Assembly (NCBI RefSeq): GCF_004216555.1
Contig: NZ_SGWQ01000016.1
Coordinates: 1 to 64,000 of the forward strand
Reading direction: 5' to 3'
DNA length: 64,000 bases
Source: Herbihabitans rhizosphaerae
GTDB lineage: Bacteria; Actinomycetota; Actinomycetes; Mycobacteriales; Pseudonocardiaceae
Made by a program: the position numbers and the translations under genes. Positions 1 to 9,941 of this stretch are shown here, piece after piece (position 1 is the first letter of the stretch; each line of letters starts with the position of its first letter). The notes beneath the pieces are model-generated. The model did no database searches and had not been told where the DNA came from. It saw only the letters and a list, made by a program, of their open reading frames with translations.

Positions 1-54
1 CGCGGCGTGTTCAACATTCCATGGAACCAACAAAGCTTAACTTAGTGGTATTGA

Positions 55-276
55 CCAGAATGGACCGACGCACACCACATCATCCACTGGATCGAAGGCG
101 GAATAACCTCGGCAGAACTCATGACACTGCTCTGCCGATTCCATCACACCACCATCCACCAACAAGACTGGGAAATCATCATGCAAGACGGGATTCCCTA
201 CTACATCCCGCCCGCGTGGATCGACCCGGCACGCAAAGCCATCCGCAACACCATGCACCACGTCGGCGTGGCCTGA
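55..276 (+). pseudogene. DUF222/HNH endonuclease C-terminal remnant
   Basis: This frame encodes an HNH nuclease C-terminus without a start codon. It opens with PEWTDAHHI, followed by HWIEGG and CRFHHTTIH, the usual metal-binding and catalytic pattern of the HNH domain at the end of DUF222 proteins, and it stops at 274-276. An in-frame TGA lies at 52-54, just before the conserved PEW, so the DUF222 part is missing or displaced within this window. I infer a decayed copy of a multicopy actinobacterial HNH family. A second decayed member lies at 51.1-51.6 kb. The first 50 bases of the window show nothing else I can identify. Confidence 0.6.
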
Positions 277-283
277 TTCGACG

Positions 284-739
284 TCAGGGCTTGCCGGGAA
301 ACGCCGTGAACGTCGGCGCGATCCTGCCGGTCTTGCGCCACCGCGTGCCGCGCACGGCCGCGTTGGTCAACGCCTCCAGTGCGGCGCGGCGCAGCTCGGC
401 GTCGTCGGTGCGCTCCAGCACCGCGCGCCAGGCGACCGTCGCGTCCGTCTCCGCCGCGACCACCGACGTGATCGCCGTCGCCTGGTCGGTCACCGGCTGC
501 GGCAACCGGTACCCGGGCTCGGCCGGCCTCGGGGTCGCACCCGACGCGGCGAGCGCGCGCTCCGTGGCGTCCCTCCGCGCGCGGTGCGCCGTCGTCCCTT
601 CGCGCAACGGAGCGTCGAACGACGGCGGAAGGAACGCGCTCACCAGGCTGTACACCCACAACGCGGCATGCTCCGCACCGAGCGCGCGCTGCACAGCCTC
701 CACGCTGTCGGCCGGCAACGGCTTGGGCTGCCCGCTCAC
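284..739 (-). CDS. Ferritin-like DUF4439 domain protein
   Basis: This 151-residue, mostly helical protein has the DUF4439 pattern: an N-terminal helix with ALGAEHAALWVYSL, then RARRDATERAL, then AAETDATVAWRAVLERT. These are the spaced acidic and aromatic helices of a ferritin-like four-helix bundle. The GTG start at 737-739 overlaps the TGA of the upstream lipoprotein gene (GTGA), so the two are almost certainly co-translated. The family has no firmly established reaction. Iron or metal handling at the cell surface with the lipoprotein partner is an inference. The pair is divergent from rimP, as is common next to rimP in Pseudonocardiales. Confidence 0.8.
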   Translation of the reverse strand: MSGQPKPLPADSVEAVQRALGAEHAALWVYSLVSAFLPPSFDAPLREGTTAHRARRDATERALAASGATPRPAEPGYRLPQPVTDQATAITSVVAAETDATVAWRAVLERTDDAELRRAALEALTNAAVRGTRWRKTGRIAPTFTAFPGKP

Positions 740-1212
740 GCGAACACCTCCCGCAACCCCGCGCACCCGGCCACGACCGACCCGAGCAGCCCGGCGCGAT
801 GCCTCGGCACGGTCGGCACCAGCGCGGCCGCCTGCTCCTCGGCAATCCGCAGCGACTCCAGCAGGTGCGCCCGCCCGTTCGGGGGCGCGGCGACAGGCGG
901 CGCCGGCGATGGCGCCGACGACGGCGGGCGCGCCCGATCGACTTCGGCTTGCAGTGCCACCGCGTGCTCTGTGCGCAGCCGCGCGATCTCGCCGGCCGGC
1001 GCCGCCAGTTCCGGCGCGGCACCGGCGACCGCCTGCGCCGCCGCCGCGTCCGCACGGGCCCGTGCGGCCAGGTCGGCGAGCGGATCCGGTGGCGGGGGAG
1101 CCGCCGGCTCGTCGGTACACCCGCTCGCGATCAGCGGTGCCGCGACCGCGGCGAGTGCCCCCGCGCGCAGCACCGATCTCCTGTCGTGCGGTCGACCCCG
1201 CTGAACTGGCAC
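736..1212 (-). CDS. Tat/lipoprotein partner of DUF4439 protein
   Basis: The protein has about 158 residues from a GTG at 1210-1212. Near the N-terminus it shows a twin-arginine stretch (DRRSVLRAGALA), a hydrophobic segment and the lipobox IASGC, so it is probably an exported lipoprotein. A proline-rich linker (EPAAPPPPDP) and an alanine-rich helical domain follow. It overlaps the downstream ferritin-like gene by four bases. I recognise no enzymatic motif. The start is uncertain: the frame stays open for about 50 codons further upstream, but the GTG just before the RR motif gives a normal signal peptide. Confidence 0.65.
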   Translation of the reverse strand: MPVQRGRPHDRRSVLRAGALAAVAAPLIASGCTDEPAAPPPPDPLADLAARARADAAAAQAVAGAAPELAAPAGEIARLRTEHAVALQAEVDRARPPSSAPSPAPPVAAPPNGRAHLLESLRIAEEQAAALVPTVPRHRAGLLGSVVAGCAGLREVFA

Positions 1213-1382
1213 GGTTCGCCATCCTGCCAAACGGCCGGCGACACAGCCCGACACGGTCGTCGTTGCTGATCTCCCGTGCCGCCGGGGTCCTCCCGAGGGG
1301 ATACGCTGAGCCACCACACTCGATGAGTGCAGCGCGAGCGTGGTGGTTGTCCTCTGCACCAGACCATCCACGGAGCGTTGAG

Positions 1383-1931
1383 TTGTCCAGCCAGGAGCGC
1401 GCCCGCGCGGCGCTCGAGCCGGTGGTGGCCGAGGCCGTCGCCGGCGCCGGTTTCGAGCTGGAATCGCTCGACGTACGCCAGGCCGGTCGCAAGCGCGTGG
1501 TCAAGATCGTCGTCGATAACGACGCCGGCATCGGCCTCGACGAAGTGGCCGAGGCCAGCCGCGCCATCTCCGCCGCCCTGGACAGCGACGACACGGTGGA
1601 CGGCCCGAATGACGCTTTCGGCGGTCCGTACACTCTCGAGGTCACCTCGCCAGGCGTGGATCGCCCGCTGACCAAACCCCGGCACTGGCGCCGGGCCCGG
1701 TCGCGGCTGGTCGCCGTCAAGGGCACCGACGGCACGTCGTTCACCGGCAGGGTCGGGCGCGTGGACGACGACCCGGCCGGCGGCGTGCGGATGCTCGTCG
1801 ACGGCTCGGTGCGCACGGTGCGTTACGACTCTGTCGAGCACGCCGTGGTCGAGGTGGAGTTCAAGCAGGCACCCGATGAGGAACTCGCCCTCTTGCGGGA
1901 GGATTCGGACACCGAGGAGGGGTCAGGGTGA
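1383..1931 (+). CDS. rimP: Ribosome maturation factor RimP
   Basis: RimP assists assembly of the 30S subunit. The protein starts [18 protein letters not shown] and carries the typical [31 protein letters not shown] and RHWRRARSR blocks, followed by the C-terminal SH3-like part. The TTG at 1383 is chosen because CGGAG lies about 9 bases upstream and family members begin just before this region; the frame is open far upstream, so the start is not certain. It overlaps nusA by four bases (GTGA) and begins the nusA-infB operon. Confidence 0.88.
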   Translation: MSSQERARAALEPVVAEAVAGAGFELESLDVRQAGRKRVVKIVVDNDAGIGLDEVAEASRAISAALDSDDTVDGPNDAFGGPYTLEVTSPGVDRPLTKPRHWRRARSRLVAVKGTDGTSFTGRVGRVDDDPAGGVRMLVDGSVRTVRYDSVEHAVVEVEFKQAPDEELALLREDSDTEEGSG

Positions 1932-2950
1932 ACGTCGACATCGCCGCACTCCGGGCGATCGAACGCGACAAGGACATCCCCTTCGACACGGTGATCGAGG
2001 CGATCGAGTCCGCATTGCTCACCGCGTACAAGCACACCGACGGCCACCAGTCGCACGCCAAGATCGACATCGACCGGCGGACCGGCATCGTGCGCGTCAT
2101 CGCCTACGAGATCGGCGCGGACGGCGACGTCACCCAGGAATGGGACGACACTCCCGAGGGCTTCGGCAGGATCGCCGCCACCACCGCCCGCCAGGTCATC
2201 CTCCAGCGCCTGCGCGACGCGGAGCACGAGAAGACCTTCGGCGAGTTCTCCGCCAAGGAGGGCGAGATCGTGGCCGGCGTCGTGCAGCGCGACGCGCGGG
2301 CCAACTCGCGCGGCATGGTCGTCGTCGGCGTCGGCGACACCGAGGGCGTGCTGCCGCAGGGCGAGCAGGTCCCCGGCGAGCGCTACGAGCACGGCACCCG
2401 CCTCAAGTGCTACGTGGTCACCGTCGCCAGGGGAGCGCGCGGAACCCAGATCACTCTCTCGCGCACCCACCCGAACCTGGTGCGCAGGCTGTTCGCGCTC
2501 GAGGTCCCGGAGATCGCCGACGGCACCGTCGAGATCCCCGCGGTCGCGCGCGAGGGCGGGCACCGCACCAAGATCGCCGTGCGGTCCACCGTGCAGGGCG
2601 TGAACGCCAAGGGCGCCTGCATCGGCCCGATGGGCGCCCGGGTGCGCAACGTGATGAGCGAGTTGCACGGCGAGAAGATCGACATCATCGACTACTCCGA
2701 CGATCCGGCCACGTTCGTCGGGAATGCGCTGTCCCCGGCCAAGGTTGTGTCGGTCAGGGTCATCGACGAGCGGGCCAAGACCGCGCGGGTGATCGTTCCG
2801 GACTTCCAGCTGTCCCTCGCCATCGGCAAGGAGGGCCAGAACGCCCGGCTCGCGGCCCGGCTGACCGGCTGGCGGATCGACATCCGCAGCGACGCGGCCC
2901 CCGACGAGAACCCGCAGACGGCCGCACCGACATCCGGTTCGGCCGACTGA
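1928..2950 (+). CDS. nusA: Transcription termination/antitermination factor NusA
   Basis: NusA binds RNA polymerase and nascent RNA and controls pausing, termination and antitermination. The 340-residue length is normal for actinobacteria, which lack the C-terminal acidic repeats of the E. coli protein. Visible parts are an N-terminal RNAP-binding domain ([20 protein letters not shown]), an S1 domain ([10 protein letters not shown] to [11 protein letters not shown]) and two KH domains including [14 protein letters not shown] and [19 protein letters not shown]. The GTG start overlaps the rimP stop, so translation is probably coupled. Confidence 0.97.
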   Translation: MNVDIAALRAIERDKDIPFDTVIEAIESALLTAYKHTDGHQSHAKIDIDRRTGIVRVIAYEIGADGDVTQEWDDTPEGFGRIAATTARQVILQRLRDAEHEKTFGEFSAKEGEIVAGVVQRDARANSRGMVVVGVGDTEGVLPQGEQVPGERYEHGTRLKCYVVTVARGARGTQITLSRTHPNLVRRLFALEVPEIADGTVEIPAVAREGGHRTKIAVRSTVQGVNAKGACIGPMGARVRNVMSELHGEKIDIIDYSDDPATFVGNALSPAKVVSVRVIDERAKTARVIVPDFQLSLAIGKEGQNARLAARLTGWRIDIRSDAAPDENPQTAAPTSGSAD

Positions 2951-2972
2951 GCCGCACAAGATAGACTCGGTA

Positions 2973-3314
2973 GTGGTTCAGCGCCAGGAACCGGTTTCCG
3001 CACGTCTCCAGGGTGAAGGCCCCGTGAGGACATGCGTCGGATGCCGGCGACGATCGCTGGCCGGCGAGCTGGTGCGTGTGGTCATCGTGGATTCGCGGCT
3101 TCAGGTGGATCCACGGCGGCGGTTGCCGGGGCGCGGGGCGTGGATTCACCCCGATCCCGACTGCCTCCGCTTGGCCGAGCGGCGGCGAGCGTTTCCGAGG
3201 GCCCTACGGGTCCAGGGGCCGCTCGAGATCGACGCCGTGCGCACGTGGCTCGAACAGGCGACGCGGGAGGCTCCCGCGTCCGGAAAGACAGGAAAGCAGG
3301 TCGACCCGTCATGA
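2973..3314 (+). CDS. ylxR: YlxR (DUF448) family protein
   Basis: This small basic protein sits between nusA and infB, the conserved ylxR position. The hallmark [10 protein letters not shown] is followed by [22 protein letters not shown], the ligand-binding fold of the family. YlxR/RnpM proteins are reported to bind RNase P RNA or act as nucleoid-type regulators; the role here is by family only. I use GTG 2973 because the MVQRQEPVS leader looks like that of related actinobacterial proteins. A GTG at 3024 with GGTGAAGG just upstream is an equally possible start. Confidence 0.85.
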   Translation: MVQRQEPVSARLQGEGPVRTCVGCRRRSLAGELVRVVIVDSRLQVDPRRRLPGRGAWIHPDPDCLRLAERRRAFPRALRVQGPLEIDAVRTWLEQATREAPASGKTGKQVDPS

Positions 3315-3406
3315 GTCAGCCGTGAAGCTGAAGACATGAACGCGCGACAATAGACGAGGTCGAGCGGGGATCTTGCCCGGCCCGGCCTCATCAGACGAGG
3401 AGAGCA

Positions 3407-6343
3407 GTGGCAGGCAAGGCCCGCGTGCACGAGCTGGCTAAAGAGCTCGGTATCACAAGTAAGGAAGTACTCGCCAAGCTGAAGGAGCAGGGCGAGTTCG
3501 TCAAGTCCGCGTCCTCGACGGTCGAGGCGCCGGTGGCCCGCAGGTTGCGGGACGCGTACCCCAAGTCGAACGGTGACGCTCCGGCGAAGTCGAAGCCGAG
3601 GAGCGCCCCGAAACCGGCCGCGAAGGCTCCGGCGGCGGCCCCCGAGGCACCGGCGGCGGCCCCCGAGGCACCGGCGGCAAAGCCCGCGCCCAAGCCGGTC
3701 GAGCAGGCGCCCGCGCCGGCCGCGGCCAGCAAGCCCGGCCCGAAGCCGGGTCCCAAGGCGCCCGCGAAGCCCGAACCTGAGCCCGAGCCCGCGCCCGAGC
3801 AGGAGAAGCCCGCCGCGGCGAAGGGCGCTCCGGCGCCCGGCCAGTCGGTCGTCCCGCCGAAGCCGCAGACCAAGCCGCACTCGCCGAAGCCGCGCGCGCC
3901 GCGGGTCGGCAACAACCCGTTCGGCGTCGGCGGCGGTGGCGCACCCAGCCCGGCTCCGCGCCCGAGCGGCCCCCGTCCCGGCGCGCCCGGTGGCGGTGGC
4001 GGCGAGCGTCCGGCACGGCCCGGTGAGGGTCGCCCGTCCGGCACGCCTCGTGGCGAGCGCGCACCCGGCGGTCCCCGTCCGAGCCCCGGCAACATGCCGC
4101 CTCGGCCGAACCCCGGCATGATGCCGCCTCGGCCTGCCCGTCCCGCCGGTGGCGGACGCGGCGGACCTGGCGGTGGCCCCGGTGGCGGTCGTGGTGGACC
4201 TGGCGGTGGCCCCGGTGGCGGTCGTGGTGGACCTGGCGGCGGTCCCGGTGGCGGTCGTGGTGGACCCGGTGGCGGCGGTGGCGGCGGCTTCCGCGGCGGT
4301 GGCGGCGGTGGCGGAGGCGGCGGCTTCCGTCCCGGTGGCGGCGGCGGTGGCGCACCGGCCGGCGGTGGCGGTTTCCGCGGTGGCGGCGGTCGTCCCGGTG
4401 GTGGCGGCGGCCGTGGTGGCGCGGCCGGCGCGTTCGGCCGGCCCGGCGGACCGTCCCGCAAGGGGCGCAAGTCCAAGCGCCAGAAGCGCCAGGAGTACAT
4501 GGAGAACATGCAGGCGCCCAGCGTCGGCGGTGTTCGCCTGCCCAAGGGCAACGGCGAGTCGATCCGGCTGCCGCGTGGTGCCTCGCTGACCGACTTCGCG
4601 GACAAGATCAACGCCAACCCGGCCTCGCTGGTGCAGGTGCTGTTCCACCTCGGCGAGATGGTCACCGCGACGCAGTCCGTCTCCGACGAGATCCTCGAGC
4701 TTCTCGGCACCGAGATGAACTACGCGGTCCAGGTCGTCAGCCCGGAGGAGGAGGACCGCGAGCTGCTCGAGTCCTTCGACATCACCTACGGCGAGAACGA
4801 GGGTGGCGACGAGGAACTGGCGGCCCGTCCGCCGGTGGTGACCGTCATGGGTCACGTCGACCACGGTAAGACCCGCCTGCTGGACACGATCCGCAAGACC
4901 AACGTCCACGAGGGCGAGGCTGGCGGCATCACCCAGCACATCGGTGCCTACCAGGTGGCGACCTCGCTCGAGGGCAACGACCGGCTGGTCACCTTCATCG
5001 ACACCCCGGGTCACGAGGCGTTCACCGCCATGCGTGCCCGTGGTGCGCAGGCCACCGACATCGCGGTGATCGTGGTCGCCGCGGACGACGGTGTCATGCC
5101 GCAGACGGTGGAGGCGATCAACCACGCGCAGGCGGCCCAGGTGCCGGTCGTGGTGGCGGTGAACAAGATCGACAAGGAAGGGGCCAACCCGACCAAGATC
5201 CGCCAGCAGATGTCCGAGTACAACGTGGTGCCCGAGGAGTACGGCGGCGAAACGATGTTCGTCGACATCTCCGCGAAGAAGGGCGTCAACATCGAGGGTC
5301 TGCTCGAGGCGATCCTGCTCACCGCGGACGCGGCGCTGGACCTGCGGGCGAACCCGAACATGGAGGCGCAGGGCGTCGCCGTGGAGGCGCACCTGGACCG
5401 CGGTCGCGGCCCGGTGGCCACGGTGCTGGTGCAACGCGGCACGCTGCGGGTCGGCGACTCGGTGGTCGCCGGCGACGCGTACGGCCGCGTGCGCCGGATG
5501 CTGGACGAGCACAACGAGGACATCAAAGAGGCAACGCCGTCCCGGCCCGTCCAGGTCATCGGGTTCACCTCGGTGCCGGGCGCCGGTGACACGTTCCTGG
5601 TCGTCGACGAGGACCGGATCGCGCGGCAGATCGCCGAGCGGCGCAACGCCCGTGCGCGCAACGCCCAGTTCGCGCAGTCCCGCAAGCGGATCAGCCTCGA
5701 GGACCTGGACACGGCCCTCAAGGAGACCAACGAGCTGAACCTGATCATCAAGGGTGACAACTCGGGTACCGTCGAGGCACTCGAGGACGCGCTCACGAAG
5801 ATCGACGTCGGCGAGGAGGTCGACCTGCGGGTGATCCACCGCGGTGTCGGCGGCATCACCGAAGGCGACGTCAACCTGGCGACCGCGTCGGACGCCGTCG
5901 TGATCGGGTTCAACGTCCGGGCCGAGGGCAAGGCCACCGAGCTGGCCAACCGCGAGGGCATCGACCTGCGGTACTACTCGGTGATCTACCAGGCGATCGA
6001 CGAGATCGAGCAGGCGCTCAAGGGCATGCTCAAGCCGATCTACGAGGAGGTCGGGCTCGGCCGCGCGGAGGTTCGCGACGTGTTCAAGTCCTCCAAGGTC
6101 GGCACGATCGCCGGTTGTCTGGTCACGTCCGGCGTGATCACCCGCAACTCGAAGGCTCGCCTGCTCCGCGACAACGTCGTGGTCCAGGAGAACCTGTCGG
6201 TGGGCACGCTGCGCCGGTTCAAGGACGACGTCACCGAGGTCCGCGACGGCTTCGAGTGTGGTCTGACGCTCGGCAACTACTCCGATCTCAAGGTCGACGA
6301 CGTGATCGAGACCTACGAGATGCGGGAGAAGCCGCGCAGCTGA
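3407..6343 (+). CDS. infB: Translation initiation factor IF-2
   Basis: IF-2 is the GTPase that brings initiator tRNA to the ribosome. The 978 residues consist of an IF2_N module ([18 protein letters not shown]), a roughly 300-residue Ala/Pro/Gly/Arg-rich linker, a second N-terminal module, the G domain (GHVDHGKT for G1, DTPGHEAF for G3, NKID for G4) and domains II to IV. The linker contains a nearly perfect 33-bp tandem repeat (about 4163-4261). GAGGAGAG precedes the GTG start. A strong hairpin terminator follows the stop. Confidence 0.98.
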   Translation: MAGKARVHELAKELGITSKEVLAKLKEQGEFVKSASSTVEAPVARRLRDAYPKSNGDAPAKSKPRSAPKPAAKAPAAAPEAPAAAPEAPAAKPAPKPVEQAPAPAAASKPGPKPGPKAPAKPEPEPEPAPEQEKPAAAKGAPAPGQSVVPPKPQTKPHSPKPRAPRVGNNPFGVGGGGAPSPAPRPSGPRPGAPGGGGGERPARPGEGRPSGTPRGERAPGGPRPSPGNMPPRPNPGMMPPRPARPAGGGRGGPGGGPGGGRGGPGGGPGGGRGGPGGGPGGGRGGPGGGGGGGFRGGGGGGGGGGFRPGGGGGGAPAGGGGFRGGGGRPGGGGGRGGAAGAFGRPGGPSRKGRKSKRQKRQEYMENMQAPSVGGVRLPKGNGESIRLPRGASLTDFADKINANPASLVQVLFHLGEMVTATQSVSDEILELLGTEMNYAVQVVSPEEEDRELLESFDITYGENEGGDEELAARPPVVTVMGHVDHGKTRLLDTIRKTNVHEGEAGGITQHIGAYQVATSLEGNDRLVTFIDTPGHEAFTAMRARGAQATDIAVIVVAADDGVMPQTVEAINHAQAAQVPVVVAVNKIDKEGANPTKIRQQMSEYNVVPEEYGGETMFVDISAKKGVNIEGLLEAILLTADAALDLRANPNMEAQGVAVEAHLDRGRGPVATVLVQRGTLRVGDSVVAGDAYGRVRRMLDEHNEDIKEATPSRPVQVIGFTSVPGAGDTFLVVDEDRIARQIAERRNARARNAQFAQSRKRISLEDLDTALKETNELNLIIKGDNSGTVEALEDALTKIDVGEEVDLRVIHRGVGGITEGDVNLATASDAVVIGFNVRAEGKATELANREGIDLRYYSVIYQAIDEIEQALKGMLKPIYEEVGLGRAEVRDVFKSSKVGTIAGCLVTSGVITRNSKARLLRDNVVVQENLSVGTLRRFKDDVTEVRDGFECGLTLGNYSDLKVDDVIETYEMREKPRS
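4163..4261 (+). repeat. 33-bp tandem repeat in infB linker
   Basis: Three consecutive, nearly identical 33-base units begin at 4163, 4196 and 4229. Each encodes the 11-residue [11 protein letters not shown] pattern within the disordered IF-2 linker. Copy number is likely to vary between strains through slippage. Confidence 0.85.
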
Positions 6344-6354
6344 TCGATCCGCCC

Positions 6355-6395
6355 GGCGGGGGTTTGCCGGTCTTCAAGACCAGCAAACCCCCGCC
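6355..6395 (+). terminator. Hairpin after infB
   Basis: A perfect 13-bp inverted repeat (6355-6367 with 6383-6395, GGCGGGGGTTTGC) encloses a second small stem, GGTCTT/AAGACC. It lies 12 bases after the infB stop and is likely a terminator or attenuator limiting read-through into DUF503 and rbfA. Confidence 0.8.
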
Positions 6396-6433
6396 CGGTG
6401 AGTCTTCAACGACGACAAACCCGGTGGTGCCCG

Positions 6434-6730
6434 TTGTACGTCGGTGCGCTCGAGTTGGACGTGTTGCTCGGTGACGTCCACTCGTTGAAGCAGAAGCGGT
6501 CCGCGGTGCGGCCGGTGGTGGCCGAGCTGCGACGGCGGTTCGAGGTGGCGGTCGCCGAGGCCGGTCACCGCGACCTGCACCGGCGCGCCCTCATCGGGGT
6601 GTCCGCGGTGGCCGCCGACGCGGCTCATGTGCAGGACGTGCTCGACGCCTGCGAGCGGCTCGTCGCGGGTCGCCCGGAGTTGGAGCTGCTGTCTGCTCGC
6701 CGTCGCTGGCTGGGCCCCGACGACGATTAG
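6434..6730 (+). CDS. DUF503 domain-containing protein
   Basis: This protein of about 98 residues belongs to the DUF503 (YlxP) family found between infB and rbfA in many Gram-positives. The family signature YVGALELDVLLGD, HSLKQKRSAVRPVVAELRRRF and VAVAEAGHRDLHRRA is complete. I place the start at TTG 6434 because it precedes the conserved N-terminus directly. The homologues are small ferredoxin-fold proteins of uncertain ribosome-related function. No strong ribosome-binding site is visible. Confidence 0.85.
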   Translation: MYVGALELDVLLGDVHSLKQKRSAVRPVVAELRRRFEVAVAEAGHRDLHRRALIGVSAVAADAAHVQDVLDACERLVAGRPELELLSARRRWLGPDDD

Positions 6731-6840
6731 TGCCCGCGTGAAGGTGAACGAGGTGGACGCGAGAATGGTTCAGCCGCGAAACACCGGTCGAACACGTTCT
6801 GCAGCACACTGCTGACCTGCGCCTTTTGTGCGGCCTGTGG

Positions 6841-6858
6841 ACTTTAGCGGGCTAAAGT
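6841..6858. promoter_or_regulatory. Palindrome ACTTTAGCGGGCTAAAGT upstream of rbfA
   Basis: An 18-bp perfect inverted repeat, ACTTTAGC-GG-GCTAAAGT, lies about 60 bases before rbfA. A closely related imperfect copy occurs at 42201-42228. It could be an operator or an extragenic palindrome. The rest of 6731-6915 holds no gene that I see. Confidence 0.55.
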
Positions 6859-6915
6859 ACGCAGGCAGGCACGGGTGCGTTTGTCAAGCTAGGAACACGA
6901 AGAAGGAGGAGCGCC

Positions 6916-7368
6916 GTGGCCGACCCGGCCCGCGCGAAGAGGTTGGCGAAGCGCATCGCGCAGATCGTGGCGTCGTCGCTGGAGCACGAGGTGAAGGACC
7001 CTCGCCTGGCGCGTGTGACGATCACCGACGCGAAGGTGACCGCCGACCTCCGTGACGCCACCGTCTACTACACGGTCCTCGGCGACCGCATCGACACCGC
7101 GCCGGACACCGCCGGCGTGGCCGCTGCGCTGGAGTCCGCGAAGGGCGTGCTGCGCACGACCGTCGGCCAGCGCACCGGCGTGCGGTTCACCCCGACGCTG
7201 ACGTTCGTCGCCGACACCGTGCCCGAGGACGCCCGCCGCGTCGAGGACCTGCTGGCCAGGGCGCGCGAGGCCGACGCCGAGGTGGCCCGCCAGGCCGCCG
7301 GCGCCCGCCCCGCCGGCGAGCCGGACCCGTACCGTGAGCCGCGCGCGAGCGAGGACGATGAGGTCTGA
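6916..7368 (+). CDS. rbfA: 30S ribosome-binding factor RbfA
   Basis: RbfA is a cold-shock-type KH-domain factor needed for maturation of 16S rRNA and the 30S subunit. The protein begins [23 protein letters not shown] and contains [30 protein letters not shown] and [16 protein letters not shown], all typical of the family. GGAGGAGCGCC precedes the GTG start. The tail ([18 protein letters not shown]) is a disordered extension. It overlaps the following hydrolase gene by 11 bases. Confidence 0.96.
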   Translation: MADPARAKRLAKRIAQIVASSLEHEVKDPRLARVTITDAKVTADLRDATVYYTVLGDRIDTAPDTAGVAAALESAKGVLRTTVGQRTGVRFTPTLTFVADTVPEDARRVEDLLARAREADAEVARQAAGARPAGEPDPYREPRASEDDEV

Positions 7369-8221
7369 CCCGGCCGTCTCGCGGCGGACAGTGCTCGGCG
7401 GAGCGCTGTCCGGCGCGCTGACCATGGCCGGCTGCGGCGGTTCCGATCAACCGACGCGGCAACCCGTTGCGGCGCAAGGGAAGACGTCGCAGGATCTGCC
7501 TCCGCCGGGCTCCCCGCCGCCCCCGCCCTCGGTCACCGCGGAGCGGGTGCGCTCCGCGGCGCGCGGCACCGACGTCGGGCTGGTGATCGTGCGCCCGGAG
7601 GGTGTGCCGGCCGCGAACCTGCCGGTGTGTCTCGCCCTGCACGGCCGGGGCGGCAACGCGCGAATGTTCCACGACCTCGGGCTGCCCCGGATGCTGACCG
7701 AGGCGGTGCGCGCGGGTGTCCCGCCGTTCGCCGTGGCCGGGCTGGACGGGGGAGACGGCTATTGGGTCGGGCGCGACCGGCGCGACGATCCGCAGCGGAT
7801 GTTGTCCGAGGAGGTGCCGCGCTGGCTCGCCGAGCGCGGCCTGCGCCCCGAGCCGTTCGCCGCGATGGGCATCTCGATGGGCGCGTTCGGCGCGCTGAAC
7901 TACGCGCGATCGCACCGCACGGCGGCGGTGGCGGCGATCAGCCCGGCGTTGTTCGCCAGCTGGCCGGAGGCCAGGACGCGCAACGTGTTCGGCACCCAGG
8001 CGCGCTGGGAGGCCGTCGAGCCGCTTCGGCACACCGGGGAGCTGGACCCGAGCCGGCTCGGAATCTTTTGTGGCACAAAGGATCCGTTCATCCCGGGTGC
8101 GCGGGCCCTGGCCGAGCGCACGCGGCCGAAGGTGGCCAGCATGACCGCCGGGGCGCACGACGTCGGCTACTGGCGGCGCGTGCTGCCCGAGGTGTTGCGC
8201 TTCCTCGGCGGCTATCGCTGA
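7358..8221 (+). CDS. Exported alpha/beta-hydrolase (esterase-like lipoprotein)
   Basis: This protein of about 287 residues has a Tat-like signal ([18 protein letters not shown]) ending in a possible lipobox before CGG, so it is probably exported and lipid-anchored. A Pro-rich linker leads into an alpha/beta-hydrolase domain with [13 protein letters not shown] (oxyanion region), the nucleophile elbow GISMG, an Asp in GTKDPF and a His in GAHDVGYW. It resembles the esterase D / putative esterase group. I chose ATG 7358 because it sits immediately before the signal peptide and overlaps rbfA. Its substrate is unknown. Confidence 0.8.
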   Translation: MRSDPAVSRRTVLGGALSGALTMAGCGGSDQPTRQPVAAQGKTSQDLPPPGSPPPPPSVTAERVRSAARGTDVGLVIVRPEGVPAANLPVCLALHGRGGNARMFHDLGLPRMLTEAVRAGVPPFAVAGLDGGDGYWVGRDRRDDPQRMLSEEVPRWLAERGLRPEPFAAMGISMGAFGALNYARSHRTAAVAAISPALFASWPEARTRNVFGTQARWEAVEPLRHTGELDPSRLGIFCGTKDPFIPGARALAERTRPKVASMTAGAHDVGYWRRVLPEVLRFLGGYR

Positions 8222-8931
8222 TCGGGCGGTTCGATCTCGTCGGACAGCACCGCCTCGGCGGCGTCGAGCAGCATGAGGTTCTGTTGCCGCGCCCGCTCCC
8301 GCAGTGTCGCGAACGCGTCGTCCACCGTGGTCTGCATGCGCTCCGCCAGCACGCCCTTGGCCTGCTCGATCCGGATCTTGCTGCTCAGCGTGCCCTTCAA
8401 CTGCTCAGCGGTCGCCGCCTGGCCGCGCAGCGCGCGATGGTGCAGCAGGCCCAGCGTCGCCGCGGTGGCCAGCGCCCCGCCCAACTCCGTCATCGACGCG
8501 GTCAGCTCACCGGGACGGTTGTCGAACGCGAGGAGCGCGCCGACCTTCTGCTCGCGCAGCCGCATCGGGAACGCGTGCGCCGCCGAGTAGTCGAACTCCC
8601 TGGCCGTCGGCGCGAAGGTCGCCCACCGCTCCGGTGCGTCGGCCAGATCCGAGCACGTCACGGGCGCGCCGCGGTCGAACGCCTCGATTCCCGGTCCCTC
8701 CGAGTACCGCACCTGGAGCAGAGCGGTCAGCCGTGCCGCCTCGGAGCTGCCGACGGCCAGCTCGACCGTCGCCGTCTCCCCGGTCGCGATCACCGCGGCC
8801 GCCGTGACCTCGAGGAATTCGGCCGCACGGCTCGCGAGCATGCCGAGAAACTCCTCCCGGTCGAAACGATCGACGAGTGTGTCGGTCAGTTCGAGGAACG
8901 TCTCGCGAATTCGTTGCTCTGAAGCTGGAAT
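8212..8931 (-). CDS. GAF-ANTAR RNA-binding regulator, probable ATT start
   Basis: This is a GAF sensor domain followed by a C-terminal ANTAR domain (LKGTLSSKIRIEQAKGVLAE, then AFATLRERARQQN), which binds dual-hairpin RNA terminators. The first ATG in frame (8839-8841) falls inside the conserved N-terminal helix. The frame continues upstream through SEQRIRETFLELTDTLVDRF, which matches how such proteins normally begin. No ATG, GTG or TTG is available there, but GGGAGG (complement of 8937-8942) lies 5 bases before an ATT at 8929-8931 (an ATC precedes it). I therefore propose a non-canonical start. The 3' end overlaps the hydrolase gene by 10 bases. Confidence 0.75.
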   Translation of the reverse strand: MPASEQRIRETFLELTDTLVDRFDREEFLGMLASRAAEFLEVTAAAVIATGETATVELAVGSSEAARLTALLQVRYSEGPGIEAFDRGAPVTCSDLADAPERWATFAPTAREFDYSAAHAFPMRLREQKVGALLAFDNRPGELTASMTELGGALATAATLGLLHHRALRGQAATAEQLKGTLSSKIRIEQAKGVLAERMQTTVDDAFATLRERARQQNLMLLDAAEAVLSDEIEPPDQR

Positions 8932-9018
8932 GATGACCTCCCGCCGCCCCTGGGACTGGTCGCCCCGATTCTTTCCCGCCGAACACGCTCTGGAAAGGCC
9001 CGAACGCAGTCAGCGGTG

Positions 9019-9891
9019 TCAGCCCAGTCGGACGCGCCTGGCTACGACGTCCTCGGCCACCGCGGTGACCGGCATGTCGGTCGAGAACGCGTGCGCGCGA
9101 ATCAGCGCGAGCGCGTCGGACGCGCCACACCCATTCTGCTCGGCCACCATGCCGACCGCCTGGTGCACGGTGGGCCGGACGTCGACCTGGCCGTACAGCA
9201 CCATCGATTCCGGGATCGCCGAATCCATCAGCAGTGTGTCGGCCAGCGCGTCGGCGAGCCGCTCGAGTCCGCTCAGCTCCGTGGGTGCCTCGGTGGAGGA
9301 GTCGAACACGGTCAGTGCTCCGATCGGGCGGTCGACGACCAACAGCGGGGTGGCGGCCACCGACCGCACGCCCAGCTCGGCGATCGCCGGCCCGTAGTTG
9401 GGCCACCGCCGGCATAACGCCTGCCCGTGTCCGGCCATGGTCAGTCCGAAGCGGACGGCGTCGCGGCCTGGGCCCTCGCCGTAGGTGTACTCCAGGTCCT
9501 GGGCCGCCCCGGCGGTCGTGTCCGAGGTCGCGAACACGGACGCCTCGGGGGTCTCCCCGACGAGGGTGACCGCCGCGCCGGTCGAGCCGAGAGCGGTCGC
9601 GACGGACGCCATGAAGGACGGGATCGCACAGGACCGCGAACTCTGATCGGCCTTGTCGCACAGCGCGAGCCGGTCGGCGTACGTCTGGTGCAGTGTGGCG
9701 GTCACGGTGTGCCGCTCCTCGATCCTGCGATGCGTCGCGGCGATCGCGGCGTGGAACGAGCGCAGCGTGTCGTTGTCCGTGGTGGCGGCCAGATTCTCGT
9801 GTCGCGCGGCGAGAGCGGCCGCCCGCTGCGCCCGCTCCACCTCGGCTCGACCGCGTGCGCGGCTCAGTCGTGCCTCGATCGGCCACGTCAC
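9019..9891 (-). CDS. GAF-ANTAR domain regulator
   Basis: This 290-residue protein has an N-terminal helical region (EVERAQRAAALAARHENLAA to RRIEERHTVTATLHQTYADRL, probably a coiled coil), a GAF domain (EYTYGEGPGRDAVRFG, SVAATPLLVVDRPIGALTVF) and a C-terminal ANTAR helix bundle (VHQAVGMVAEQNGCGASDALALIRAHAF). ANTAR proteins act as RNA-binding antiterminators in response to a signal. It lies between the other GAF-ANTAR gene and the CheR-like gene on the same strand and is probably part of the same sensory block. The partner RNA is not visible here. Confidence 0.85.
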   Translation of the reverse strand: MTWPIEARLSRARGRAEVERAQRAAALAARHENLAATTDNDTLRSFHAAIAATHRRIEERHTVTATLHQTYADRLALCDKADQSSRSCAIPSFMASVATALGSTGAAVTLVGETPEASVFATSDTTAGAAQDLEYTYGEGPGRDAVRFGLTMAGHGQALCRRWPNYGPAIAELGVRSVAATPLLVVDRPIGALTVFDSSTEAPTELSGLERLADALADTLLMDSAIPESMVLYGQVDVRPTVHQAVGMVAEQNGCGASDALALIRAHAFSTDMPVTAVAEDVVARRVRLG

Positions 9892-9941
9892 AATTCGACC
9901 CTACGCCCGTCGCGGTCTTATGCCACCGATTAATTCGCTGA

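Noticed and set aside
21..1382. Upstream extension of the rimP frame to the window start
   Set aside because: The sequence is antisense to the DUF4439/lipoprotein pair and compositionally random; RimP proteins begin near 1383.
3146..5839. Long minus-strand ORF opposite infB
   Set aside because: Low-complexity antisense shadow of the GC-rich infB coding sequence; the plus strand has all IF-2 domains.
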